Shown: in pieces, positions 1 through 6,749 of the stretch
Layout of the letters: each line of letters starts with the position of its first letter
Position numbering within the stretch: the stretch's first letter is position 1
Origin: Bacteroidaceae bacterium
Lineage (GTDB): Bacteria > Bacteroidota > Bacteroidia > Bacteroidales > Bacteroidaceae
DNA: 64,000 nucleotides
Direction of reading: 5' to 3'
Assembly: GCA_017552435.1 (NCBI GenBank)
Contig: JAFZPZ010000071.1
Span: 1-64,000 of the forward strand
Program-made: the position numbers and the translations under genes
The notes under the pieces: model-generated
Seen by the model: the letters and a program-made list of their open reading frames with translations, nothing else
Databases searched by the model: none
What the model was told of the DNA's origin: nothing

Positions 1-277
1 CGGCTACAGCATCGGCGTTCATGCTGAAGCGCAGGCTGCCCAGGCCGGGGATAGCTACCGAGTGGCCTTCGGTCACCCATGCCTTGATGACTTCGCCGAT
101 GGCGTCCCATGCGCCCTTCAGGGCTCCGCGAGCGATGCCGCTGCGGACGGATGCCTCCTGGATGACCTTGCTTTCGGCCAGCCGGCTGTAGGTTTCGGGT
201 CTCATGACGTACAGGAGCGTGCCTGCGTCGGTCTTGCTGAATTTAACCAGCGTCTGTTGTGCTTTGATGTTAATCAT
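1..277 (-). CDS. HU-like DNA-binding protein (3' end outside window)
   Basis: Translation from the ATG at 277 begins MINIKAQQTLVKFSKTDAG and runs off the window edge after 92 codons. The segment VRSGIARGALKGAWDAIGEV followed by an AWVTEGHSVAIPGLGSLRF stretch matches the Bacteroidales HU/IHF-like family: two helices, then the start of the beta arm, with the G-x-G-S-L-R-F turn. Such proteins bind DNA without much sequence preference and in Bacteroidales often sit beside helicase/primase-like accessory genes, as here. A good promoter lies at 552-582, which gives a leader of roughly 265 nt holding two palindromic repeats. The gene is divergent from the helicase/primase genes. The family is clear; whether it acts as nucleoid protein or as accessory factor of the neighbouring island is inference. 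Confidence 0.75.
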   Translation of the reverse strand, partial: MINIKAQQTLVKFSKTDAGTLLYVMRPETYSRLAESKVIQEASVRSGIARGALKGAWDAIGEVIKAWVTEGHSVAIPGLGSLRFSMNADAVA

Positions 278-285
278 AATTGTTG

Positions 286-324
286 GACCCTCTCCTTAAC
301 CCTCTCCCATAAGGGCTAGGGAAC
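286..324. repeat. GC-rich palindromic repeat (CTCTCC...AAGGG family)
   Basis: A CCCTCTCC...CCCTCTCCCATAAGGG stretch in the leader of the HU-like gene. It belongs to the same family as copies read in frame inside primase, Mfd, MalQ and UxaA genes further along. Confidence 0.6.
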
Positions 325-420
325 TGCTTTGCAGGGTCTTGGGCAGTTTCGTTAATAAATAGTTTTTGTTTTCTCTATATTGCACCGGTACTTTTTCTGT
401 TTGTAAAGATATTTCCATAT

Positions 421-446
421 CTCCACCTAAAGGGGGCTGGGGGGTC
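421..446. repeat. GC-rich palindromic repeat, CCACCTAAAGGGGGCTGGGG type
   Basis: Copy of the element that also occurs at 21129, 21303 and 22026 inside mfd. CCT(A/T)AAGG forms the palindromic centre and is followed by GGGGGGTC. Here it lies in the untranslated leader of the HU-like gene. Confidence 0.75.
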
Positions 447-551
447 TTTTAATTGCTCCGTAGGAGAATTTAATCTCTTCCGCCGAGGAAAAAATTTTGC
501 TCCGCCGAGCAGTTTTCTCGCAGGGGCGTCTGTTGCTTTTCTTTGACAATA

Positions 552-582
552 CAAAGGTACGACAATTTCGTAGATTTGTCAA
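552..582 (-). promoter_or_regulatory. Promoter of the HU-like gene
   Basis: On the minus strand a -7 box TACCTTTG (559-552) is preceded, 20 nt away, by TTG (582-580). This is the Bacteroidetes primary sigma factor pattern. Transcription would start near 545. Confidence 0.6.
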
Positions 583-663
583 GATTTGTCACGGATGTCG
601 GAAAGGGTTGTTACGGATCTCGTGCCTCATAGAAGGAAAGGCCCTCTCTTGGCAGTCTGGGGG

Positions 664-876
664 GCGTAACCGTAACCCGTAACTGCCCTTTTGCACATAT
701 ATACCAAGGGCAACAATCATAATATATTTTATTTCGTGTACATTATATATTATTATTTATTAAGTATGTATTTATAGAAAGAATATACTAAGAAAGATTT
801 AGCCTCCGAGAGAAAAAACCTTTACCCCTATTTGTGTATATATATGTTTTTGGGTGGTTACGGGTTACGGTTACGC
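664..876. mobile_element. AT-rich MITE-like element bounded by inverted GTAACC arrays
   Basis: The left end reads GCGTAACCGTAACCCGTAAC and the right end is its inverted copy at 857-876. Just inside each end is an ATATATA-type stretch (CACATATATAC on the left, GTGTATATATATG on the right), and the core of about 150 bp is very AT-rich with no convincing gene. Half copies of the same terminus occur at 4135 and 6558. A second element of the same architecture but with a different heptamer lies at 42309-42502. No transposase is encoded; the class assignment is by structure only. Confidence 0.55.
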
Positions 877-1035
877 TTTCTCTCTCTAAAGCTTTGATAA
901 AGATGCAGTTCAACAACGGTATGGACTCTACCTTCGTGTTCGATGTTACCGACCAGGTTAGCCAACGCTGCAAAGGCAGTGTGATAACAGTAGAGTATTA
1001 TAGGGGCCACACTACCCCGGAAAACCATACCGAAC
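877..1035. other. Intergenic stretch without a supported gene
   Basis: Between the AT-rich element and the next gene nothing convincing is seen. Both strands are open over parts of it, but no known family is recognisable, and it may be a decayed gene. Confidence 0.4.
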
Positions 1036-1350
1036 ATGAAGACAAAAGCAGAAAACTCAACCGGCCTCACCACCGCATTGACGATTGCCTACAGGGCCGT
1101 CATCCGTCTTGGTTACACACACCAGAGACTTGTCGAAGAGAACATTGGAGTGAACTATCCCACGCTTCGCCGCATCCAGAGTGGCAAACCCGGCAAAACC
1201 GCCACCGACCGCTTCTACCTGAGGCTGTTCGTGACACTGCTGAAGCAGGAGTATGAACGTCTGTCCGCAGAGGCCGACACAGCCGGTACCAGAGCCATGC
1301 TCAAAACCCTGTCAGAAATTCTCTATGCCGAGTTGGAAATCCCCGATTAG
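1036..1350 (+). CDS. Small unknown protein, possibly helix-turn-helix
   Basis: A 104-residue, mostly helical and basic protein. Residues about 29-52 (HQRLVEENIGVNYPTLRRIQ onward) could form a helix-turn-helix: a short helix, a turn at NIGV, and a recognition-like helix PTLRRIQSG. The remainder is amphipathic helix with many Leu and Glu. I do not recognise a family. It stands upstream of the helicase/primase genes in the same direction, separated by a hairpin (1370-1401) and a promoter (1406-1436), so it is probably its own transcription unit. A role as regulator of the island is inference from size and position. It could also be a chance frame, but its codon use and composition resemble a real gene. 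Confidence 0.55.
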   Translation: MKTKAENSTGLTTALTIAYRAVIRLGYTHQRLVEENIGVNYPTLRRIQSGKPGKTATDRFYLRLFVTLLKQEYERLSAEADTAGTRAMLKTLSEILYAELEIPD

Positions 1351-1369
1351 CAGGCTGTTTCGCAGAGGC

Positions 1370-1401
1370 CAGTGAAAAGATGAGGGGGCATTCTTTCACT
1401 G
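1370..1401 (+). terminator. Hairpin, possible terminator of the 1036 gene
   Basis: Perfect 8-bp inverted repeat CAGTGAAA (1370-1377) and TTTCACTG (1394-1401) 20 nt after the stop codon. There is no clear T-run, so termination activity is uncertain. Confidence 0.4.
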
Positions 1402-1405
1402 ACTA

Positions 1406-1436
1406 TTGCAGCTCCGTGGGCGTTGCCGTAAATTTG
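1406..1436 (+). promoter_or_regulatory. Promoter of the helicase/primase operon
   Basis: TTG at 1406-1408 and TAAATTTG at 1429-1436 are 20 nt apart. The predicted start near 1443 leaves a leader of about 105 nt containing a GC-rich palindrome at 1515-1544 just before the first start codon. Confidence 0.6.
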
Positions 1437-1514
1437 CAGTGTCATTCGCGACTGACATCAGAAAAAACAAGTAAAAACCATTAACAACCGCTATCCCCTC
1501 CGCGGAATACAAAA

Positions 1515-1544
1515 CTCCTCCCCTCGGGGAGGTCGGGAGGGGGC
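1515..1544. repeat. GC-rich palindromic repeat
   Basis: CTCCTCCCCTCGGGGAGG followed by TCGGGAGGGGGCT, five bases before the ATG at 1549. In RNA the CTCCCC/GGGGAG part can pair and could occlude translation start of the first gene of the operon. Confidence 0.65.
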
Positions 1545-1548
1545 TTAT

Positions 1549-1812
1549 ATGATCAAAAGAAAAGCAAACGTCACGGAGTACGACAACGGTAAGATTGTCA
1601 TCGACCCCTACTGCATCACCGGTACCCACCGCTACGAGCCGCTCCTCGACACGGAGTACGGTTCTGTCACCACCACGAAGCAGCACTTCCGCGTGCTGCT
1701 GATGTTCCCCCGCAAGGCCGGCATCCTGGCCGCCGTGCGCCACCTCATCAGCGAGGCTGCCCGCATCGCAACACTCATGACTAACCTCTCATGCAAACAC
1801 GATTTCTCATGA
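1549..1812 (+). CDS. Small hypothetical protein upstream of the helicase-like gene
   Basis: An 87-residue protein starting MIKRKANVTEYDNGKIVID. Its last codons overlap the next start in an ATGA (1809-1812), so it is translationally coupled to the helicase-like gene. There is no signal peptide or membrane segment. The middle section contains TTTKQHFRVLLMFPRKAGI. I do not recognise the family. By position it could be an N-terminal partner or a split-off domain of the downstream ATPase; that is inference from coupling only. Confidence 0.55.
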   Translation: MIKRKANVTEYDNGKIVIDPYCITGTHRYEPLLDTEYGSVTTTKQHFRVLLMFPRKAGILAAVRHLISEAARIATLMTNLSCKHDFS

Positions 1813-3122
1813 AAAAGGATTATTATGTAAAGCAACTTACGGCGGCGGACCTTCCGCCTGCCGTAAGGCCTTTCTGGACGAACATCGAGGGCACCCTGAC
1901 CCAGAAGCTGGCAGTCACGCTGGCGGCCATCGTCTGCTACTGCGGTCTTGCCCCGAGGCTTCGCGTGAAGTATGTCTATGACCATTTCCTGAGCATGCTC
2001 CTGCTCAACCTGCTGTGCGTCGGTCACAGTGGCAGCGGCAAGAGCCTGGTCAGATGGGTGGTGAACCTGCTCATGCAGGGCCAGATCCTTCGCGACCGGG
2101 AGGAACGCAGCATCCTGCGCGACTGCAAAGACGAGAACCACTGCAGGGGTGGCAACCAGCGGAAGGACCATGAACCGCTCGTCGTGATACGCTTCCTGCA
2201 GAAGTTCACGCTGCCGGTGGTGACGAAGTATGCGGATTTCGCCTACCGGCGCTACAAGGACTGGCTGCCGTTCTTCCTCTTCTCCGACGAGATGAGCACC
2301 TTCACCGAGAACCGGCGCAACCAGGGCGACTTCCAGGCCGTTGCGCGCTCGGCATTCAGCCTGGGCGAGACCTACAGCCGCGACACGCTCTACGATGGCG
2401 GCTACAATTGCATGGTCGATATCAACTGGTGCTCCGTCATCTGCGGGCAGGAACAATCCCTGGCCCGGTACATCGACAAGCAGGGCGTCGTCCTGGGAGA
2501 TGCTAGCCGCCAGATACTGGTCAAGGGGGACGACAGCCTCGGCGAGGAAGCCCCCATCATCAGGCCCTTCGACGAACAGCAGGAGCGCGACATCAACGGG
2601 ACCGTCGGAAGGCTCATGGCCGAGACCTACACCGACGACGACCAGCTCATGCCCACGCACGAGGTGGACATGCACTGGCTCGACAAGGATGTGCGCCAGT
2701 GGTGCAACCAGCAGCGCGAGATCATCCTGAAGACAGGCAGCCGTGCCCACGACTCCTTCTACGTCCGCGCCAGTGTCAGCGCCTTCCGCATCGCCACCAT
2801 ACTCTATCACCTCTGGGGCGAAAAGGAATCCCGGCACAGGGAAGTGCGTCGCTGCTACTGGTACTTCGCACAGTACATCCTCGACGGCCAAATGGCGCAG
2901 TGGGGCCAGCAGTACGAGGCAGCCATGCCCAGGGAAAGGGAGTGCGTAAAAGAGAAACCCACGCTCTTCGACGTCATTCCCAAGCGCTTCACCCGCGACA
3001 TGCTGCGCGAAACCATCGTCAAGGAGGAACTCAGCGCCCCCGCCCGTGTGTTCATCCACAAGTGGCTCAGCAAGAAGTGGATATGTGAGGTGGAGGAGAA
3101 TGTCTATGAGAAACTCTATTGA
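1809..3122 (+). CDS. P-loop ATPase/helicase-like protein (DUF3987-type)
   Basis: A 437-residue protein starting MKKDYYVKQLTAADLPP; this start is preferred because it overlaps the previous stop as ATGA. A Walker A motif GHSGSGKS lies near residue 73, and an acidic FFLFSDEMSTF stretch near residue 155 is a good Walker B candidate. The arrangement resembles DUF3987 proteins, which accompany VirE-like and primase-like proteins on Bacteroidales accessory islands and are thought to be replicative helicase-like ATPases. It overlaps the downstream primase gene by 17 nt. Together they would give the helicase and primase activities of a small replicating or mobilisable element. Family assignment is by motif and context; no experimental function is known to me. 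Confidence 0.65.
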   Translation: MKKDYYVKQLTAADLPPAVRPFWTNIEGTLTQKLAVTLAAIVCYCGLAPRLRVKYVYDHFLSMLLLNLLCVGHSGSGKSLVRWVVNLLMQGQILRDREERSILRDCKDENHCRGGNQRKDHEPLVVIRFLQKFTLPVVTKYADFAYRRYKDWLPFFLFSDEMSTFTENRRNQGDFQAVARSAFSLGETYSRDTLYDGGYNCMVDINWCSVICGQEQSLARYIDKQGVVLGDASRQILVKGDDSLGEEAPIIRPFDEQQERDINGTVGRLMAETYTDDDQLMPTHEVDMHWLDKDVRQWCNQQREIILKTGSRAHDSFYVRASVSAFRIATILYHLWGEKESRHREVRRCYWYFAQYILDGQMAQWGQQYEAAMPRERECVKEKPTLFDVIPKRFTRDMLRETIVKEELSAPARVFIHKWLSKKWICEVEENVYEKLY

Positions 3123-4140
3123 ACGTTTTCATGAAGCCGAGAGCAGAGGCCGAACTTGTTCGGACTATGCCGAGGCAAGGAAAAGGTGGGATGCAATCCA
3201 AATTCAGAAGTTCCGCGACCTTCCCATCGAGGGGGTCGCAGAGCGACTTGGGCTCCGGGTCGAGCGCCACAAATGCCTCTGTCCCTTCCACGACGACCAC
3301 CACGCCAGTTTGTCGTTCAAGAACAATAAGTTCAAGTGCTGGAGCTGTGGGGAAAACGGAGACACTATAAGCCTCGCCATGAAAGTGCTCGGGAAGGACT
3401 TCAAGGATGCCTGCCGTTGGCTTGCCGACGAAAATAACATAATCCTGACCGAGTATAAGCCAAAGGAGACGAAGCCAGCCAAGCCCTTCGATGCCAAGTA
3501 CTATGCAAGATTCTTCGAGCATCCTTGGTTGAGTGAAGCTGCCCGAAAGTTTCTCTTCGAGGAAAGGAAGCTGGACGAGCGTGTGGTGCGCTGGTGCCGC
3601 TTGACTTCGTGGCGCGACCGGCAGGGCATCAACTGGCTCCAGATACCCTACTATGACCGCGAAGGTAAGTTGATAGGTATTCAGAACCGCAATTTAGGAC
3701 CCTCTAAATCTCCCTTAAAGGGAGACTTTCTCTCCTCCCCCTTTGGGGGAGGCTGGGAGGGGGCTGCCCCTCGTTTCCGCTTCCCACGCGGCTCTGAGTG
3801 CAGCATTTACAACCTGCCAGTGCTGAACCTGCTGAAGCCCGGCGAGGCACTCTTCATCACCGAAGGCTGCTCCGACTGCTGGGCAATGCTCTCCTCCGGC
3901 CACAAAGCCATCGCCATCCCCTCGGCAACCCTGCTCAAACCCAAAGACGTGGAGCAATTGTCAATTATCAATTCTCAATTGTCAATTACTTTTCACATGT
4001 ACCCCGACAACGATGCCGCAGGGGAAAGCCTCTACAGACAGCTGCTCTCCGCCGCTTGCAAGGCAGGCTTCTGCCTCATTCGCCACAACCTGCCCGACGG
4101 CTGCAAGGACTTCTCCGACTATTGGGCAGCCAAAGCGTAA
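3106..4140 (+). CDS. CHC2 zinc-finger / Toprim primase-like protein with two in-frame repeat insertions
   Basis: About 344 residues. A DnaG-like zinc ribbon is visible near residues 60-90: CLCPFHDDHHASLSF then KCWSCGENGD. A Toprim domain follows, with EGCSDCWAM near residue 255 and YPDNDAAGE near residue 302, giving the acidic metal-binding residues (E; DND). The start at 3106 is chosen because GGAGG at 3092-3096 is 9 nt upstream; ATG 3100 is the alternative. Two repeats are read in frame: a GC-rich palindrome at 3711-3767 (peptide SPLKGDFLSSPFGGGWEG) and a heptamer array at 3955-3988 (peptide LSIINSQLSI), both between conserved blocks. The stop codon lies inside a GTAACC repeat. It would make RNA primers for the island, with the coupled ATPase upstream. 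Confidence 0.75.
   Translation: MRNSIERFHEAESRGRTCSDYAEARKRWDAIQIQKFRDLPIEGVAERLGLRVERHKCLCPFHDDHHASLSFKNNKFKCWSCGENGDTISLAMKVLGKDFKDACRWLADENNIILTEYKPKETKPAKPFDAKYYARFFEHPWLSEAARKFLFEERKLDERVVRWCRLTSWRDRQGINWLQIPYYDREGKLIGIQNRNLGPSKSPLKGDFLSSPFGGGWEGAAPRFRFPRGSECSIYNLPVLNLLKPGEALFITEGCSDCWAMLSSGHKAIAIPSATLLKPKDVEQLSIINSQLSITFHMYPDNDAAGESLYRQLLSAACKAGFCLIRHNLPDGCKDFSDYWAAKA
3711..3767. repeat. GC-rich palindromic repeat inside the primase-like gene
   Basis: Contains CTCCCTTAAAGGGAG followed by CTCCCCCTTTGGGGGAGG and then CTGGGAGGGGGCT. It is read in frame without a stop, adding about 19 residues in a loop between the zinc ribbon and the Toprim domain. Confidence 0.8.
3955..3988. repeat. Heptamer array inside the primase-like gene
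   Basis: Units AATTGTC, AATTATC, AATTCTC, AATTGTC, AATT in tandem, period exactly 7. The array is translated as QLSIINSQLSI between two strands of the Toprim domain. Confidence 0.85.
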
Positions 4141-4174
4141 CCGTAACCCGTAACCACACAAAAACATATATATA
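4135..4174. repeat. Half element: GTAACC array plus ATATATA
   Basis: GCGTAACCGTAACCCGTAAC, then CACACAAAAACATATATATA. This matches one terminus of the element at 664-876. The first TAA is the stop codon of the primase-like gene, and the AT stretch ends five bases before the DUF5675 start. Confidence 0.75.
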
Positions 4175-4178
4175 CATT

Positions 4179-4550
4179 ATGCAAATACTTCTTCACCGAC
4201 ACCGTATCAACGAGATCGCCTGCGACGGCACCCTCACAATCGACGACACCCGCATCTGCGACACCACCGAAAACGCCCGGTACCGCGTCCCTGCAGGCAC
4301 TTACCGCATCGCCCTCAGGTACAGCAGCATACATAGCCGCAAAGTACCAGTTCTCGTGGAAAAGCCCAGCGTATGCCTCGCCATCGGCAACGGCATCTGG
4401 AACCGCACCGACGGCCGCATCCTCACCGGCACCCGCATCGCCCCCGGCTGCGTCAAGCAAAGCCGCGAACCATTCATGCAGCTCTACAACCGCATCAATG
4501 CCTCCCTCCGCCGCCACCACGAAGTGACAATCAAAATCACAGAAGACTGA
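4179..4550 (+). CDS. DUF5675 family protein
   Basis: A 123-residue protein beginning MQILLHRHRINEIACDGTL. The pattern is that of DUF5675: an opening HRxxxNE, GTLTIDDTRICDTTE, YRVPAGTYRIALR, then GNGIWNRTDGRILTGTRIAP and a final SREPFMQLYNRI. In Bacteroidales and phages this family sits in small accessory clusters; its activity is not established to my knowledge, though the sequence pattern is similar to phage-encoded enzymes of cell-wall modules. There is no signal peptide. It is the last gene of the helicase/primase unit, 38 nt after the primase stop, and is followed directly by a strong terminator at 4562-4595. Confidence 0.75.
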   Translation: MQILLHRHRINEIACDGTLTIDDTRICDTTENARYRVPAGTYRIALRYSSIHSRKVPVLVEKPSVCLAIGNGIWNRTDGRILTGTRIAPGCVKQSREPFMQLYNRINASLRRHHEVTIKITED

Positions 4551-4561
4551 AAAAGCCAGAG

Positions 4562-4595
4562 AAAGCCTTTCCCCCACTAATGGAAAGGCTTTTTC
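4562..4595 (+). terminator. Intrinsic terminator of the helicase/primase operon
   Basis: Perfect 11-bp stem AAAGCCTTTCC (4562-4572) with GGAAAGGCTTT (4582-4592), followed by T residues, 11 nt after the DUF5675 stop. Confidence 0.85.
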
Positions 4596-4626
4596 GTGCC
4601 TGATACTCAAATAAATTGCATATTTC

Positions 4627-4657
4627 TTTGCTCGTATTGGATAAATCGCTAACTTTG
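4627..4657 (+). promoter_or_regulatory. Promoter of the MNT/HEPN pair
   Basis: TTTG at 4627-4630 and TAACTTTG at 4650-4657, 19 nt apart. Predicted transcription start is near 4664, only about a dozen bases before the ATG at 4676. Confidence 0.65.
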
Positions 4658-4675
4658 CAAAGCAGAATGTGTGTT

Positions 4676-4996
4676 ATGACAGCAAAAGAAGAGGAAATAA
4701 TTCAGAAATTAAAAGAAACCAGCAATCGGGTCGTTCCGCCAGGCGGTCAGGTATGGCTCTATGGCTCCCGCGCCCGTGGCGATGCCCACGAAGGCTCGGA
4801 TTGGGATATTTTGATTCTGTTGAATAAGCCTAAACTGGAAGCCAGTGATTACGATGTCACTTATCCGTTCCGTGAGTTGGGATGGGATATTGGTGAGGAA
4901 ATAAGTCCACATATTTATACCAAGAAACAGTGGGACGAATGGACATTTCTCCCATACAGAAAGAATGTAGAACGAGATAAATACGTACTGCAATGA
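4676..4996 (+). CDS. MNT-type nucleotidyltransferase (antitoxin-like)
   Basis: A 106-residue protein starting MTAKEEEIIQKLKE. The minimal nucleotidyltransferase signature is clear: LYGSRARGDAHEGSDWDIL near residues 30-48, i.e. GSxARG followed by SDxD, where the two Asp residues bind metal. In MNT/HEPN modules this protein adds nucleotides to the HEPN RNase and silences it. The start at 4676 is preferred over ATG 4667 because of the close promoter; both are possible. The end overlaps the next start as ATGA. The partner gene is broken, so this antitoxin may be an orphan. Confidence 0.8.
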   Translation: MTAKEEEIIQKLKETSNRVVPPGGQVWLYGSRARGDAHEGSDWDILILLNKPKLEASDYDVTYPFRELGWDIGEEISPHIYTKKQWDEWTFLPYRKNVERDKYVLQ

Positions 4997-5090
4997 GTAT
5001 GACAGATGATGAACGCACAACTTTGGTCACATTGGAATTGAACCGGCTCGAGATCTTATTGAAAAGATTGAAGAGCTAATAAACAAATAA
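4993..5090 (+). pseudogene. HEPN toxin gene with internal deletion
   Basis: The frame opens with MSMTDDERTTLVTLELNR, the usual beginning of a HEPN protein paired with MNT, and stops after 28 codons. In the +1 frame of the same sequence the C-terminal phrase ARDLIEKIEELINK ends at 5090, which looks like the normal last helix of a HEPN domain. The simplest reading is a deletion of roughly 100 codons that fused the start and end of the gene and shifted frame. The catalytic RxxxxH region is missing, so no RNase activity is expected. The call as HEPN rests on the two short ends and on the neighbour. Confidence 0.6.
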
Positions 5091-5365
5091 ACAATATTTC
5101 ACAAATATTGCCTATGGTATAAACAAAAGGATTTAGACATATAGGATGAACATCCACTTTTGATTCTTGTATTCTGAAAATCGGCAAATTGAAAGAATCG
5201 TAATCAAGAACTGAAGTAGATAGTTCACGCCGTTCGGCGTGGGCATTTGCTCGTTTAAGATTACAAGGTGTTTGCCGATACCGCAGAATACGTAGACGAA
5301 GTAAATTGTCCACGTTTTTTATGTCCTCATCAAAACGAATAACTAAAATACCAAACAAAACAATT
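5091..5365. other. Intergenic stretch with a strong small hairpin
   Basis: No gene is supported. A perfect stem CACGCC/GGCGTG with loop GTTC lies at 5226-5241 in a stretch that looks like the end of a larger repeated sequence. No promoter of the usual form was found in front of the next gene. Confidence 0.4.
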
Positions 5366-5911
5366 ATGAAACGAATTTTAATGACTTTTGCAGCAATGCT
5401 GCTAGTGAGTGTAGGTGCTTTTGCACAGAGTAGTGAAACTCCGCTGAAAGGTGATGTGAATGAAGATGGCGTAGTGGATGTTGCCGACATCAATGCCATT
5501 ATAGCCATTATGAAGAATGGTGGTGGAACAGGACAAGAGAAATACTATTATACTTATATTGGACCTGATGCAACATTTAAGATAGTTGATGACAAGGGGG
5601 ATGTTAAACCTACAGCTGCAACTAGTTTACCTACTATGCCTGAAGTCGTGAAATCTACAACAAAACCATCATCTATTAATGATGCTTATCCTGTTGGTAC
5701 TGTAATTACACCTAAGGATGCAATTTCTGCTGATTATGTCTATATCATAGCATTGGAGTCATTATTTAATAAATCGGATAATACACAATATTTTAAGACT
5801 CCAAATGGTAATCCTGTTGCTATGGATGAACTGGGAACATTTATTATGGGTACAAATACATATAAAGTGTTATCAACAAGAAGTATTGTATCTCAAGTAA
5901 TTGTCCAATAA
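5366..5911 (+). CDS. Secreted protein with dockerin-like repeat
   Basis: 181 residues. The start MKRILMTFAAMLLVSVGAFAQ gives a clear Sec signal peptide with cleavage after AFA. Residues about 29-47 read KGDVNEDGVVDVADINAII, a dockerin type I calcium loop (D-x-N-x-D-G-x-V-D-x-x-D). Only one loop is obvious; a normal dockerin has two. The remainder, with KYYYTYIGPDATFKIVDDKG, has no family I recognise and ends without the common GKK tail. The gene is followed 54 nt later by a secreted protein with a cohesin-like region, so the two may bind each other outside the cell. That pairing is inference from adjacency. Confidence 0.65.
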   Translation: MKRILMTFAAMLLVSVGAFAQSSETPLKGDVNEDGVVDVADINAIIAIMKNGGGTGQEKYYYTYIGPDATFKIVDDKGDVKPTAATSLPTMPEVVKSTTKPSSINDAYPVGTVITPKDAISADYVYIIALESLFNKSDNTQYFKTPNGNPVAMDELGTFIMGTNTYKVLSTRSIVSQVIVQ

Positions 5912-5965
5912 ATATACAATGTGGAATATATGAAGGTCTTGAATTATGGCTAAAATGAAATAAAT

Positions 5966-6493
5966 ATGAAACGAGTTATACATTTTCTGATAGCACTTGT
6001 GGCAATAGTTGGCAGTGCTAATGCCCAGAACCTCTCATTTGAGGTGCAGGCAAACGAGGCAAAGATAAGCCTCACAGGAGCAACGGAAATGACTGCCTTG
6101 CAGTTTAACATGAAGTTGCCCGAAGGCGTGAACGTCAATACAAACGATGCCACTCTTGGCTCTGCCACAGACGGACATACGCTCTGCATTGAGACGCTTG
6201 ACAACGGAGACTTGCTCTTCATCCTCTATAGCATGGATCTCAATCCATTCAAAGACGGCGAACTGCTTCGCCTTCCCGTCAATGGGGCATTAGGCGATGC
6301 CAGCCTCTACATCATCCGCTATGCAGACGCAGATGCTGTGAGCCACGAGGCTGAAGATATTGTGACAGGAATCAGCCTCACCCCAACCCTCTCCAAAGGC
6401 GAGGGAGCCATTTATAATGTCTCCGGGCAGCGCTTGAATAAGCTGCAGAAAGGCATCAATATTAATGATGGAAAGAAGGTTCTGGTAAAGTAA
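5966..6493 (+). CDS. Secreted cohesin-like protein with C-terminal tail
   Basis: 175 residues. Signal peptide MKRVIHFLIALVAIVGSANA. The region ALQFNMKLPEGVNVN through DNGDLLFILYSMDLNPFKDG and ELLRLPV resembles the opening and middle strands of cohesin domains (LQFDLKLPEGV..., then a small-domain stretch about increments in value). It is followed by LTPTLSKGEG, encoded by a GC-rich repeat at 6376-6409, and by the tail IYNVSGQRLNKLQKGININ with GKKVLVK, which is shared with several secreted proteins in the window. The repeat sits exactly at the junction of domain and tail. A terminator-like hairpin follows at 6515-6544. Confidence 0.65.
   Translation: MKRVIHFLIALVAIVGSANAQNLSFEVQANEAKISLTGATEMTALQFNMKLPEGVNVNTNDATLGSATDGHTLCIETLDNGDLLFILYSMDLNPFKDGELLRLPVNGALGDASLYIIRYADADAVSHEAEDIVTGISLTPTLSKGEGAIYNVSGQRLNKLQKGININDGKKVLVK
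6376..6409. repeat. GC-rich palindromic repeat inside the cohesin-like gene
   Basis: CTCACCCC...CCCTCTCCAAAGGCGAGGG, read in frame as LTPTLSKGEG between the main domain and the C-terminal tail. Confidence 0.75.
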
Positions 6494-6514
6494 AACTTAT
6501 AATTGACAATCGAA

Positions 6515-6544
6515 GCGGTCATCGGATTAAATTCTGGTGACCGC
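6515..6544 (+). terminator. Hairpin after the cohesin-like gene
   Basis: 7-bp perfect stem GCGGTCA (6515-6521) with TGACCGC (6538-6544), followed by CTGTTCTTT. Position after the stop codon suggests termination; the T-run is weak. Confidence 0.5.
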
Positions 6545-6557
6545 CTGTTCTTTGCGG

Positions 6558-6600
6558 GCGTAACCGTAACCCGTAACCGCCCAAAAACAAACACATATAT
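6558..6600. repeat. Half element: GTAACC array plus ATATATA
   Basis: GCGTAACCGTAACCCGTAAC then CGCCCAAAAACAAACACATA. Nearly identical to the copies at 4135 and 857-876 (inverted). No second inverted end is seen nearby. Confidence 0.7.
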
Positions 6601-6749
6601 AGAGGTGAAGATTGGAAATGAAGCATCGTAAGTATCCGATAAACTACATGTAGTAGTACCTATATACTACAACAGCAGTTACAGTCAAAATGCGCTTACA
6701 TTTATACGCAACCTACCTTTAAATTCTTTATACATCCCAGCTAAGGGGC

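Noticed and set aside
834-1256. Plus-strand open frame spanning the right end of the AT-rich element and the 1036 gene
   Set aside because: Its first part translates the repeat terminus and its second part is a shadow of the 1036 gene in another frame; a short central piece could be a decayed gene but no family is recognisable.
1632-3059. Long open frame on the minus strand opposite the helicase-like gene
   Set aside because: Low-complexity composition rich in Val, Ala, Leu and His, no recognisable motif, and it mirrors the codon pattern of the real gene with the Walker motifs.
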